64,000 nucleotides of DNA from Chelonoidis abingdonii (lineage: Eukaryota; Chordata; Testudines; Testudinidae). Shown here in pieces: positions 34,281 through 45,960 of this stretch. Made by a program: the position numbers and the translations under genes. The notes beneath the pieces were generated by a model. The model saw only the letters and a program-made list of their open reading frames with translations, was not told the origin of the DNA and searched no databases. Where the stretch lies: positions 63,774,262-63,838,261 of the forward strand of contig NC_133773.1 of the NCBI RefSeq assembly GCF_003597395.2. The letters are read 5' to 3'. Positions within the stretch are counted from its first letter, which is position 1. The number at the start of each line of letters is the position of its first letter.

Positions 34281-37200
34281 CAGTGAGGCACAGGATATTT
34301 ATTAGTGCATACGGAGAAATGTATGTTGCGCGCATGCATTACGGTTTAGGATTCCTTTCTCTGCATAGGAACGTGTAAGCAGCAACTCTATGGCTTGAAA
34401 TATATACCGGACATGGGAAACTAGGTTAGCTGACAAAATAACGATTTGTAACGCTCACTTTGCTTAACCCAGGCACATGACTGTCTACTGACAAATGTAT
34501 AGTAAATCCAACAGGATTCCACATGTATGGTTTTTGTATATTTCTATTTAATATTTGACATAATATCCAAACAAATTAGAATGTTAAGGTAGGATGTGCA
34601 CTTACTGGAGCTTGGTACATTGTGCTTTTACAAAAGACCTCACCAAGAGATAGTAGATGTCAAGTTAGTGAAATCAGACTGGGTGGCTATCTCATTCTTT
34701 TTCTGAATGTTTTTCTGAATTTATATATAAAATAAAATGTACAAACATGTATTTAGTCAACATAATTATTTTATACTGTATCTAATTTTACACTGTGTCT
34801 TCGGTTTATACTTTTTATTGCATATTTTCTGAGAAGAAATGGAACCCAAGAACTGTTTTATAAACATTTTTACTAAAAGTTTGCCTTTTTCTACTAATTT
34901 CCTCAGCCTCACTATTTTTAATTTTAAAAAGTTATTTTTGTTTATGACTATATGCTTATAGTTTCTTTGTTGGGTTGATGGAGTTCTTTCTGCTTCAGTG
35001 GCACTGATTTAAGATTAACATAGGGCTTAGTAGTTAACTTTTTAAAAATCAGATGAATGTATAAACACTTGAAGAAGCTTCTCTCTGATATAAAAGAGTA
35101 GTTTTATGCATCTTATGTACTCTGTCAAACTGATCCATTGCTGCTCCTAAAATGGCTGTATTTTCAGAAGTGTCTTGTTTGGCCGAGTATGCGCTGAGAT
35201 AGCTTTCTTGTGTTCTGTGGCTGAATTAACAGCAGGAAAACTCTTAACTAGAGATTTAACATTAATAAAAAATGTATATTAAGGTGCACATAGCTAGTCT
35301 CTGTCACAGTATGGTGGCTTGTATTATACGCTTGTTGATCTATGGGTTATTCTATACTGTATTAGTTAGTCTAGGCAAAATTAATAAGACTTCTGACAGA
35401 CACTGTAATTTTTTGAGGAAAACAGCATATTTGCTCACTAAGACTTTCCATTCTGCAATTATAGAATAATCTAACTGAAGAATTCTTCATCGGAAAACAT
35501 AAAGCAATAACAAAACAAAAGATGCTTGTGTTTGCTTATTCATTACATTAGTTAGGCAGTGAACAACGTGGGCTTTTAGTAACTCAAATTGGCCTAATCC
35601 AACAACCATTGCTCAGGCAAAACTCCCATAGATGTCATTAGGTGGTTTCCTTGAGTTAGGAATATGGGATCAGCCCCCAACTGCAGAAAACAGGGTGAGG
35701 GAACAAGTAAATTAAACTAAGCAAGAGGTGATATTTCTAATTTTTCCAGCAATTATGATAGTACAAGACAAACATGGATTTCAGTTATAGAAATCTTCCC
35801 TGCATGAAATCAACTGCAAAACAAGGTGAATATTCTGGGTTATGCCATTCAAATGTGATATAAATACACTTAATGGGAAATTCAGTTTACTATATAATGG
35901 TACTTAAGACAGCTATTGGCTCATCAAGCCTGTGCATATAGCTGTGGATTCTGTAGCTCTGATCAGTGTTCTCTTTACCAATCATAAGAGCATAAGATGA
36001 GCCACTAGATAAATGTGAGGTAGCATGTGGAGTATTGAGCAGCTGGACTGGTTATACGGAAGCCTTTACAGGCAGCCAGGGAAGATGAGGAGGAAGGAGA
36101 GAGGAAATATGTTTTTGATGTTTGTCTCATGGCATTATGTCAGTCTGCAATGATTGTCATGAAGCAGATACCATCACAGAATGTCAGGATGTTGTGCACT
36201 GATTATCATCTTTTTGACTTTGCTGATAAAATGACTCCCTATCTTTTCTACCATTGACTTAGCTATGTCTGCATATGCATTTAAAATAATGAAAAGTTTT
36301 CTGACAAAAAGAATAAAGGACATCACAGGATAATATTAATAGTTGTGGCCAGTTGGCAAAGAGGACATACAAGAAGGGAAAAGTCCATAGATCTTTGTCT
36401 TACTCTGAGTAATGTTTGGTTAATTGTCTGTCCACATCCCAGAGAGATGTAGCAAGGCCAGCCTAACTGCGGTGTAGACAGCGCTAGGTCGATGGAACAC
36501 ATTGGAAGGCAATTGAAACCTTGTTATGTAATGGAGAAGAACATAAAATATCCCAGACATTGTACATACATATGCTATGCACTTGAAATATTGTGATTAA
36601 AAACTGTAAAAACAAACCAACCAGAAACCAATAAAATGTTTCATTGTGTTACAAAAATTATATTTGTTTGTTTTGTTAAAAACTGGCTGTGAAATGTTAT
36701 AATTTTGGAAATTATTCTATAAAATATCAAGTATCTCATAATTTTTGGAAATACTGGGAAACAAATAGAATGCTGTTCTAAATTAGGTACAAAGAAAGGT
36801 ATTAAAGAAATGCATTTGTCTTCATAAGGTAGATATATTTTGACAGGATTTTGCAGCTTTTGTAGAGATTCAGAAAGACCGTATTCAGCATACACACAAA
36901 GTTTTTATTTTTTTAAAATAGCTGCAGAATGGAAATTACAAGCCTTTAAAATATTTGTAAATGGCTTACTGGAAAGGTTTACTGGAAACTAAAGTAAGAT
37001 ATTTTATGTAATTTTGCAATGTTGACATCTAGAAATCTTTAGGTGCCATGTTGCATATTTTGTTAGCAATTCAAAACTGAGTTATGCAATGCTAACATTT
37101 TTTTGTTGCTAGTCATACATTCAGTTCTGCAATCACTTTTCAAACCATTTTGTCCACATAGTTATGACAACATTACATTTATTCAATTGTTTAGCATTAT

Positions 37201-38360
37201 ATTGAAGTTTTGCACCAAATAAATTTTAAAGGACAAAAAAATTGAGCCATTTGATGTAACATTTGAAGATTCCTTCTAGCAGATATTCAATAATCTGACA
37301 TGGTTTTAAAATGTAGAGTTCCAGTAGGTTTTAAATGGGCTATTTGTACCAATGGCACGGAATCATACTTATTAGAGAAATGTGATTCTTTAAAATAATA
37401 TTTAGAGCTACAGCCTCAATTCAGGAAAGAATGCATCCTTTTGAATACAGAGCTTAAACACACACACAACTTTAAAATTCTATTGGAACTTAAGCACCTT
37501 CTTAAAATCAAGCAAGTGTGATGGATTTAAGCAGTTGCATCAGTGCTTTCCTGTACCAGGACCTAAACCCAGAAGTCATTGATTGTTTTCGTTTAATAAG
37601 GACTCCAGAATTTGCTGAATACAGCAGTTTGTAGTATTAATTTAAATTCTTGTTTATTGCTCTGCTGGTATGAAGCAATTGAAGAGACTGTTCTGTCATC
37701 TCTAATGAAGCCTTTTACACATGTTGCACAGCTATTGATTACTACTGATTAAGTAATGTGCTGTTATCCAGTGTTGTTGTTTCTGCTAATGTCATTCCAA
37801 GATACACAGCTAATGTTCTTTAGACATTTTTAGTTCCTCATTTATTTCACATAGTGTGTATTGTATACATCTTCATTCTTTCATTTGTGGAGTTTGGAGG
37901 AGCTTTTGTTTTGTTTTGAATTTTCTGGTAACAATTTCTAAATGGTAGGCTGATCTGACATTCAGCAGTGTGTGATGCAGTGGGATTTTCTCCCCTAAGG
38001 AAAACAAAGTGAAATGCTTTACTGCATGATAGTCTAAGTCAGAGCACTACTATTCTCTAGGGGTAAATTTCAGCTCAGGGCATAGGGCTCACACAAGGTT
38101 CTGTGCACCATTTCAGCTCCTTAAGATGACTTTTAGGCTTTAAAATGATTAGGGTCTTGCACAGGCTTTCTACCTTTAGATGAATTTCACAGTATAAAAA
38201 TGTGTGGATTTTGAGGCAGGAGGCGTTTATATTTAACAACTGAGCCTGCTGGCAGTTGCTCTAATAGTTTTTTCTTTAATATTATGTTATGACTTTTATT
38301 TTATTTAAAGTAGCATCCATGCCACCTCTAATTTTTTTTTATTCTTTAACTTTTAGCCTT
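34281..38360. other. AT-rich intronic DNA
   Basis: No exon is recognised. Traces of old repeats: about 35590-35680 (caaaactcccatagatgtca), a DNA-transposon-like tail at 36460-36500 (gcggtgtagacagcgctagg), and 37405-37560 (aggaaagaatgcatcc..., ggaacttaagcacc). The stretch 34500-37400 is very AT-rich and otherwise plain. Confidence 0.5.
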
Positions 38361-38364
38361 AGGG

Positions 38365-38773
38365 CCTATCACAGGGTATGATGCCCCACACTCTGCTTCT
38401 CACTTTGCAAGCAGTCCTCACACACTCCTGAGTAAGTTCACCACAGTATGCTTTATTTACAAAGGCTTTATACAGTTTTGTGTCTCCACAGCATAAAACT
38501 TTCCTAAAGCTTCTACCTACTCCCTAAGTATGGGGAGAGGGGTAAAGAGATCTCACTTCTCTGAGATCATGGGCTTCTTTGCCTACTCTCTCTCCCAATC
38601 CCCTCTGTTTCCCTTCCTGTCTCTTATTTAACAGCCCTCAGCTGATGAGCTGAATCTCCTTATTAACTGGTTAATTACTCAGTCCTAATCAATTATCTCA
38701 CAATGTGACCTATGTGCAATGCTTACAAAGTGCATGGAATGTTCACCCAGCTCTGGGCTACTCCATTCTGTCA
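38365..38773 (-). mobile_element. LTR-type repeat, reverse
   Basis: On the minus strand it begins TGACAGAATGGAGTAGCCC at 38773. It passes a TATA-like region (cttatttaacagccctcag as seen on +) and contains a poly(A)-like signal (tgtaaataaagc, from gctttatttaca at about 38450). The end lies near 38365. Size and signal order fit a solo LTR. The family is not named and no duplication was found. Confidence 0.5.
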
Positions 38774-38799
38774 GAAGGCCTTTTTGGCTGATCTCAATT

Positions 38800-39580
38800 T
38801 ACTGGAAATCCTCCTTTCTAAAATTTAGCAAGACTGTTACTTTTTGGTACCTTACCTGACCATTTGAATGTTGAACCTAATTATATTGTGATCCCTATTA
38901 CTTAGTGACTCAGCTACTGTCACTTCTTGAATTAGCTTCTCTGTGTTACTTAAGACTTAGTCAAAATTAGCATCTCCTCTTGTGTGTGCTCTAGATCTAG
39001 CTGTTTCAAGAAGCAATCACTTAAAATGTCATTAAATTGTTTCTCTGAACCTTGTGTTGTTGTGCCATTAGATCAGTTTATATGTGGGTTTTTAAATCAC
39101 TGTTATAATTTTGTTAGATTTTATTGCCTCTTTGATCTTTCTGTATGATGGTACTCAGTTGCTTTTACTTGATCTGAAGGTCAGTAGTATAGTCTTACTA
39201 ATGTATTAAATTCTTACAGCTTGGGGGTTTGTCCATATAGGTTCAACTGTGTGGTCCTCTACACTCACAAGTTTTATCTCACTGGATTCTATGAAATTCT
39301 TTAAATACAGCTGCTCTCCAGTCCATTTAACCTAGTCTGTCTGTCTTATGTAGTTTATAGTGAGGTATTACAGTATCCCGATGGCTTTTGTCATTTTCCC
39401 CAGGTCTTCATAATGCCTATTATCTCAATGTCTTGCTCCACTGCAGGTCATTCTAGCTCACCTGCTTTTGTTTTTAAACTTCCTGCCTTGGTATAGAGAC
39501 ATATATAGTTTTTATTCTTGACTAGGAGCCTGTTTTTTTATTTAACTCCTCAGTTCAGTTTGTTACATTTTCTTTTCATT
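38800..39580 (-). mobile_element. Probable eroded LINE remnant, reverse
   Basis: The phrasing of this segment (ccaggtcttcataatgccta, tgccttggtatagagacata) resembles reversed turtle repeat sequence that I associate with CR1-type LINEs. No clear protein motif could be read. This is recognition only, with low certainty. Confidence 0.3.
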
Positions 39581-39599
39581 TTCCCTGTTACTACTATTG

Positions 39600-39770
39600 T
39601 TTATTTGTAGTGCAGTAGCACCCAAAGGTCCCAATCCGCATTGATACTCTATCATGCTGGATGCTCTACAAATATATATACCCTATGAAGATTCAGTACC
39701 TGCCAGGAGAAGTTTACAATCTAACTGAAGACAAGATGCAAGTGAGGGTAGGGAGAGTAAGGGTAGCAGA
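39600..39770. repeat. MIR-like/amniote SINE piece
   Basis: The text 'gtagtgcagtagcacccaaa', 'gctggatgctctacaaatat' and 'agaagtttacaatctaactg' follows the pattern of a widespread amniote SINE. In that pattern a 'number of cells' style core is followed by 'acaatctaa' and a GA-rich tail. Confidence 0.5.
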
Positions 39771-42700
39771 ATTACATTCAACCAGTTATCAAGTGATAAG
39801 AATAACTTGATAGTTCTGGTTCATTTGAAGGATTTTTTAAATTAATAAATAAGATCAGTAGTCTCTGACTGATCATTCTAGCCAACGTTACCAGGCTGAT
39901 TTCTTGTAGATGTCACAGCAGAGGTGAGCCTTGAGGATGAATAAAGAACAGTAGTGACTTTACATATTATTTCACAGAGGGCATTTCCTGTGTAAGGGAC
40001 TTGGCTCCAGCTCTCAGGCATTGTGCCTTGTCTGGGTGCATGGGGTGGCTATACTGTATCTCTTTAGGAGATGCAGCAACTTTCTCCCTCTCCAGCTGCA
40101 AAAAGGGAGCAACACCCTGAAGAATTGTTCCACAGAAGGTTATCTCTAAGGCACTCTGGTGCTTGGCGCTCTCCCTGGGGCTGTGTCATGTGTGCATCAG
40201 CCTACTCACAGCTGTGTGTATTGGCACACTCTTGAAAACTGGTCAATCCTATAGTGGAGGAACTGAGAGAGAGTGCATTAGCTGAGAACACAGTGATCCA
40301 GAAAGCAGGGTATGTATGCCATCATGGCAGATGTGAGCCAGTTCCAAAGACTTGATTAAAGGCGGCAGAGTCTGGCCCTTAGGGCTTCATTTGCACTGCT
40401 TATTCTCATGTAGAGCAACTCATGCATGTAGTCTAGTAAGTTAGGTGGGAGTAAAAACTAGTCAATATGAGGAACAGGTTTGGAATCAGTACTCTAGTTA
40501 TTTCCCGTCTGCAGTTGGTTCTATGTGTAAAGTTGAAATGAAAATTCAGTTAAATGCACATTTATGAATGGAAGTCTCCACCAACCAGAATATGGGAGAT
40601 GGTCAGCACAAAAATAACTAATTATTTACAATCTACGTTTTCTCTCATAGAAATCCTCCTGGCTCTTTATTTCAGTGACATGCTGGGGTGTCACAGATTC
40701 CAGAGATTACAGCAAAACTTCTGGAATCTGTGATGTAATAAAAAGAATAGGGGTTGCTACTAAAAAAAGCCAACATATAGCAATAGTTATAACATGGTGG
40801 TTATTGAGATACTAGGGTCAGGAAATAACTGCAGTATAGGGATATATTGTGTGATAGTGAGGGATATTTTAATTGTGACCAAGGTAAATGTGTATTTAAC
40901 TTAGTTTTCATTTTAGCCTTGTATTTCACTTTGGATTGATGCAGGTGGAAACGGTCACATCTTGTTCAGGAAAAGTTGATTTCTCTCTGCATCAAATGCA
41001 GAAACTATTTACACATGGAAGAGCTTTATGATTGCAGAATACCTCAGCAGGATTTTCAGTTTATTATATGGAAAAATGGCTAGTTCTGCATTTTTGTGTA
41101 ATTATTTCTGTGATTAAAAAACAAAACAATATACAGTCATGTTCTCCTTTCTTGGCTATGGGAAGGGTTTTGTTGCATGCTCTCACTAACAGCTGTGCAG
41201 CTCCCTATTCATCATTGCATGGACTCCAAAGCCTAAAATATTTGTTGCAGGGCCAGTTTCTTTAACTCTCACTGCTGAAAATGGCCAGATTTCCATGTAT
41301 TTGGTGAACATACATGTCAACCTAACTTTTGACTCCTCTCATTTTTCCTAAATTATTTCCCCATTGTCCGTTTAGTTTGCTGAAAGTACAAAATCACTCG
41401 ATTTGTGTTCTGAAAGTGCTGCACTAATTGAAATGTGGTGGAATGAGACCCTGTTTACTGTTTGGCACAGACATTCCTGTAAAACCCAGTTGGGAAAAAT
41501 CACAAACATCATTGACATCTACAGTATGGTTTTCAAGATAGAATTTTGGTTTTCCCATACAGGAAGAATGGTCTGAAGGGAAGGGCAGCCATGTGGTAAA
41601 GGTACTCAGGAAATCTGGATTCAATTCCTGGCTCTGCCATAGATTTCTTGTGTAGGTTCCTCTGTGCTTCAGTTTCCCATGTGTAAAATGGGAATAGTAA
41701 TACTTCCTTTTTCTTGATGTTTATCTGTTTTATTTATTTTAGAATGTAAGCTCTTCAGGGCAAGTATTGTCATTTACTATAATATATTTGTACAGGGCTG
41801 TGACCTCAAGTCAGGGCTTCCCAAGTACTAACACCCACAAAGATAAAAAAATACAATCAGTGACAGATTTAGACAAAGCAGTTAAACTAACCATATGCAA
41901 GGTAACATTGGTTCACTATCTCAATCAAAGAAGCACAGCTGAGGCTAGACAACAGGGTAATCAATAGCATTTCTTCCTAAGCAAAAGCTAGAAAGAATTT
42001 ACATTTGTTGACTAAATGCAAAACACATTGATTGCATGTAGCCTAGCCAAAATTAAGAGAAAAGTAATTAAATCCAAGCCACAGACATTCTCCTGATTAG
42101 AGCAGATTAACATAGTAGATCTTATTCCGTTAGGAGAGCACAGACAAGCTTTATAAAATATGTCTGTGTTGCTTTAGCATTGGTCAGTACAGTACAGCGG
42201 AACATAATTTTCCACAAACCTTTTCTGAGAACATTTTACAGTGTTAAGTAATACAGTTATAATTGTAGATAATAGATAAGGGAGGAATTAAAAAGTAAAG
42301 GGAAGCAATAAAAGGTGTCTTTTCAGATTGGATTTAAAGAGAAGGTGAGTCACTGAAGCAGGCAGTAAGTTACAGGATTACTGTTTCTAGGTGGCAGGAA
42401 GCAGAAAGGGGAAGATTTCTCTTGTTCCAGTTGTGGCCAGAATTTGTTATGAACAAAGTAAAGTGGAGCTGGATGAGATGAGAAACTGAGAAGAACAGTA
42501 AGCGGGAACAAAGCTCCATGCAGGGGGCTGGAGGAAGTCCATGCAGAGTTTTAATAATGCAGGCAATTTTAACTGATTCTGAAGTGCTACTCATGTTCGA
42601 TTCTGAAGTATGATGTGACTATTTATACCTGTGAGGAAGCAGGTAGAAGTATTCTGCAGGTACTGGGAACTGACTTTTGGGGAAGTGAAAGAAACAGCTG

Positions 42701-45060
42701 CATTAATAGTCTAGATGAGAGGAGATATATGCATTGAAGTAGATTTTACCTTTAGTAATTGGAGAAAGATATCTATCAAATGCCAGATTAAAAGATAAAA
42801 CTGCACTATCTTCCAAAAGATAAAACATAAAGGAATAAAAAGCTATGCATATACTGATAGAGGACATACCCCTTTACCATTTGCTTATTATAGTATACAG
42901 GGCTGCAAACTGGTACAGTTTGCATCATATACATGGGAAGTGAAGCTCCCCAGCACCTAAACCTGTCCAACACCAAATCTGAAAACATGGCTCTCTCTCT
43001 GTTTGAAAGATGATGCTTAAAGTCAATACTTCTAGCAATGTATACAATTTACCACTGCTCCAAGCAGTCACTATGTGGCTCTTCCAGTGTAGCAGGATGA
43101 GGCTGAAAATTCTTAACTGAGCACGAACACTGAGATATATGCCTATTTTAATACCCTTGAACATGAGATTTATCTTTAAAAAATCAATGCCATTTTAGAA
43201 TGGTGTATTCAGAATTTTATCGCTATTGCTGTAATTTCTGTACTAGATGGCTGGTCTATGTGATGTTAGAAGAAAAATGTGATAGGCAAAGTTCTTATGC
43301 AAGTGTTTATATAACATATCACTACTATTTTATTTCAACAGTTACTGTACAACTAGTGGAAAACATTCATAATCTTAAGTCAAATATTAACAACTGCTTT
43401 CAGAGCGTCAATGCTAAACTTAGGTTTGGCTTTTAGCTACAGAGCTGCATTACTTTGGAATTCACTTCTGTTGTCAGTTTGATGTACTACTAGCAACGCA
43501 GGATTTAATCCTCTGTTATAAACAGAGTTGAAAACTCTGTGCAAAGATTTATAATATTAATGTGTTATAAAGATAGTTGTAATGCTGTGGTTATGCACCA
43601 CTGTTTCATTTCTGTGTTGCCCTAAGACACCCTTGGAAATTAGATATTTTGTCTCGATAGAAATTTCTTGGTGCAGATATTTTAAATACATTACAAAAAT
43701 TCCAGTCTGATCTGGGCTCAAAATAAAGAAATAGCCAGGTTGTGATTCTGGCTCCACCTGTGTGAGTGAACAAAGCTGGAGAGGATGCTGAAGATTTCTT
43801 TCTTCTCTGTATTATGTACCTACATAGGGGATAGTCACAAATCCTAGAGTAAAAACACCACAAGATTCAGAATTCTGCCAGCAGCATTAGATACTCCAAA
43901 AGAGGTTGTTTTGGGCCCTCATCGTGCTCCACTTTGGAATCCATTGGGAATGGAGTGTGTGCCACCTTTCACAAAAGAGATGTAAGAGTTGCTTCTTAGC
44001 ATGCTTTTCTCCACTAGCACTCATGCAATGCTCCTGCACACCAAGTTGCAGAGCTTCTATGTCTTCTACAAGCATAGGTTGTCTCTAAGAGATTTTGTAG
44101 AATCCCTGCTGGCAAGTATGTGTGTAGTCTGAATTTTGGATTTTTCATTGTGTCATTTCATATGTGTCTATAAACAGGTGGCTCCTTACACAACACACAC
44201 TATAAGGTTTAACCATTCTTTATGAAGTTTCCAATGTAAACTTCCTCCCAGAGAAACTGGTTCGGTAAAATATTTCCTATTCGGGACAATACTCAATTAC
44301 ATGCTTAACTTTAAGTAAATGCTGTCCTGAATAGGAATGGATTAAGCGGTTGTCTAAATGCTTTCCTGAAGCTGGGTCGGGGTTGTTCTTGGGCTGTTTT
44401 TAGGGTTGCTCTCAAGATTCCTCTATCCCTATTCTTCTATCTCTGATTAAAATTCACATTGCTTTATATCGTGGCTTGGAGCTAATTGTAAGAGTGCCAG
44501 TGTGAATCAGTAAAGGAGCTTTGCACCTATGCACAGATTCTTAGAACTGGTCATCCTGTCATAAGACCACCAAAGAGCCATCAGATTAAATCAGCTTTGA
44601 TCATTTGGCTGGAATCTAACTGGTAACCTATGATGAGCATGGTAAAAAAATCTAGATAAATAGGTAGTTAGTTTGCATATCTTATTATGATTCCCAGAGC
44701 CATCTAGTCTCTTAATATCAGAGTCTTGAAGCAGTCATTATCTTATTACTCCAGTCTCCAGTGTAATGAGACTTCTGGAAATTCATTCTGTCTCTAAATG
44801 TAATGAATTAATAAGTGCCTCGGCAACAGATGACTTAACCAATTGATATGTTAAGAAAATAATGAGTAAGCACAGAAATTGTTCTTGCTTTTTTTTTTTC
44901 CTTTTAATGGTTAGTGGGAAATGGTGTTGAATGGCCTTAAGTCTGATAAAACTTACAATTATTTTAATCTCTGTTCAGTACATTCTTACAGCTATTATTA
45001 CATTAGCTGTTGTTGGGTCACAACAAAAAAAGGAGCCTGCCAATTCTCTGTCATGTCATA
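39771..45060. other. Intronic DNA with SINE traces
   Basis: No exon is recognised. A MIR-like copy lies at about 41610-41830 (ggattcaattcctggctctg, cagtttcccatgtgtaaaat, gaatgtaagctcttcagggc). An old inverted repeat lies at 44290-44390 (acatgcttaactttaag). Nothing else is recognised. Confidence 0.5.
40691..40733. repeat. Perfect 14-bp inverted repeat
   Basis: TCACAGATTCCAGA at 40691-40704 and its exact complement TCTGGAATCTGTGA at 40720-40733 are separated by 15 bases. The stem would be stable as RNA or extruded DNA. There is no terminator context in this intron; it may be a remnant of a palindromic repeat. Confidence 0.75.
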
Positions 45061-45067
45061 ATACTCT

Positions 45068-45960
45068 TGTCACAGTCTCTGGGTAGGCTGCCCCTTCGGA
45101 GACCCTCATCCAGTCCTCCTTGCGCGTCACTTCTCTTTGGGATGGGATCCCGTAATCCAACTGCTCTCTGAGAGGGTCTCTGGGTTACACCCCTGTTGTT
45201 GCCAACAGTGATACCTAGTGGGCCCAATGGATTTGGCACCCGCAAATTTTTCCTTTAGGAGCCAGTGGAAAGTAATAATATGCAGAGACACAGAAGCAGT
45301 TTCTTCATAGCAAAGTGTGATTTGCTTCCAAAATGTACATATTGCTCAGAGAAATTGATTTAAAACAACGGAGACCTATATGCATGCTGTTTTACCTACA
45401 CCTGGTGTTCTCCCCAAACTCTCCTATGTAGGTGGGATTTAGCTGTGATGTTCCTCCCTATTCCTCTTATGGATCAATTGACAGCCAGCTTGCAGCAGTG
45501 CAGACCCTGACTCTACCTCAGTCTGTGTCAGCCTGCAGTGGCAGACAACTTCTCCCTCCATTTCTGCGGGCTAAAAGAACGAGGAGTATTTGTGGCACCT
45601 TAGAGACTAACAAATTCATTTGAGCATAAGCTTTCGTGGGCTACAGCCCACTTCATCGGACACCACAGGTTAGTATCTTTGTAAGCTTTTAGAGTCCTCT
45701 TTGATCTTAGATTTGGCCTCAGAAGAGGAGGCTTTGCCAGATTGGAGGGAGCCGGGAACCCCCATTGTTTGCTTAAGGAGCCTTGGTATTCTCTATGACA
45801 TTACTTTATCTTTGTCATTGTTTTGCCTTTCCTACTTGCTTCCTTTAACAACCTCTTTTTATCTCACCCTATAACAAATAATCCATTGTACATAAACACA
45901 CAGAACTATGCACAATATTAATAAAAGGTAATTCAGATACTTCTGAATCAATAGGACAAC
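45068..45960 (-). mobile_element. LTR-type repeat with a nested SINE-like piece
   Basis: The left part starts tgtcacagtctctgggtagg at 45068 and has the style of reversed turtle LTRs (caaagtgtgatttgcttcca). The right part continues after the nested piece at 45573-45665 (agaggaggctttgccagat...). Boundaries are approximate and no internal genes are present. Confidence 0.4.
45573..45665 (+). repeat. SINE-like interspersed repeat
   Basis: The stretch 'ggagtatttgtggcacctta', 'gagactaacaaattcatttg', 'agcataagctttcgtgggct' and 'acagcccacttcatcgg' is a repeat I know from turtle and crocodile DNA. A second, more diverged copy in the same orientation lies at 63090-63225. Confidence 0.65.
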
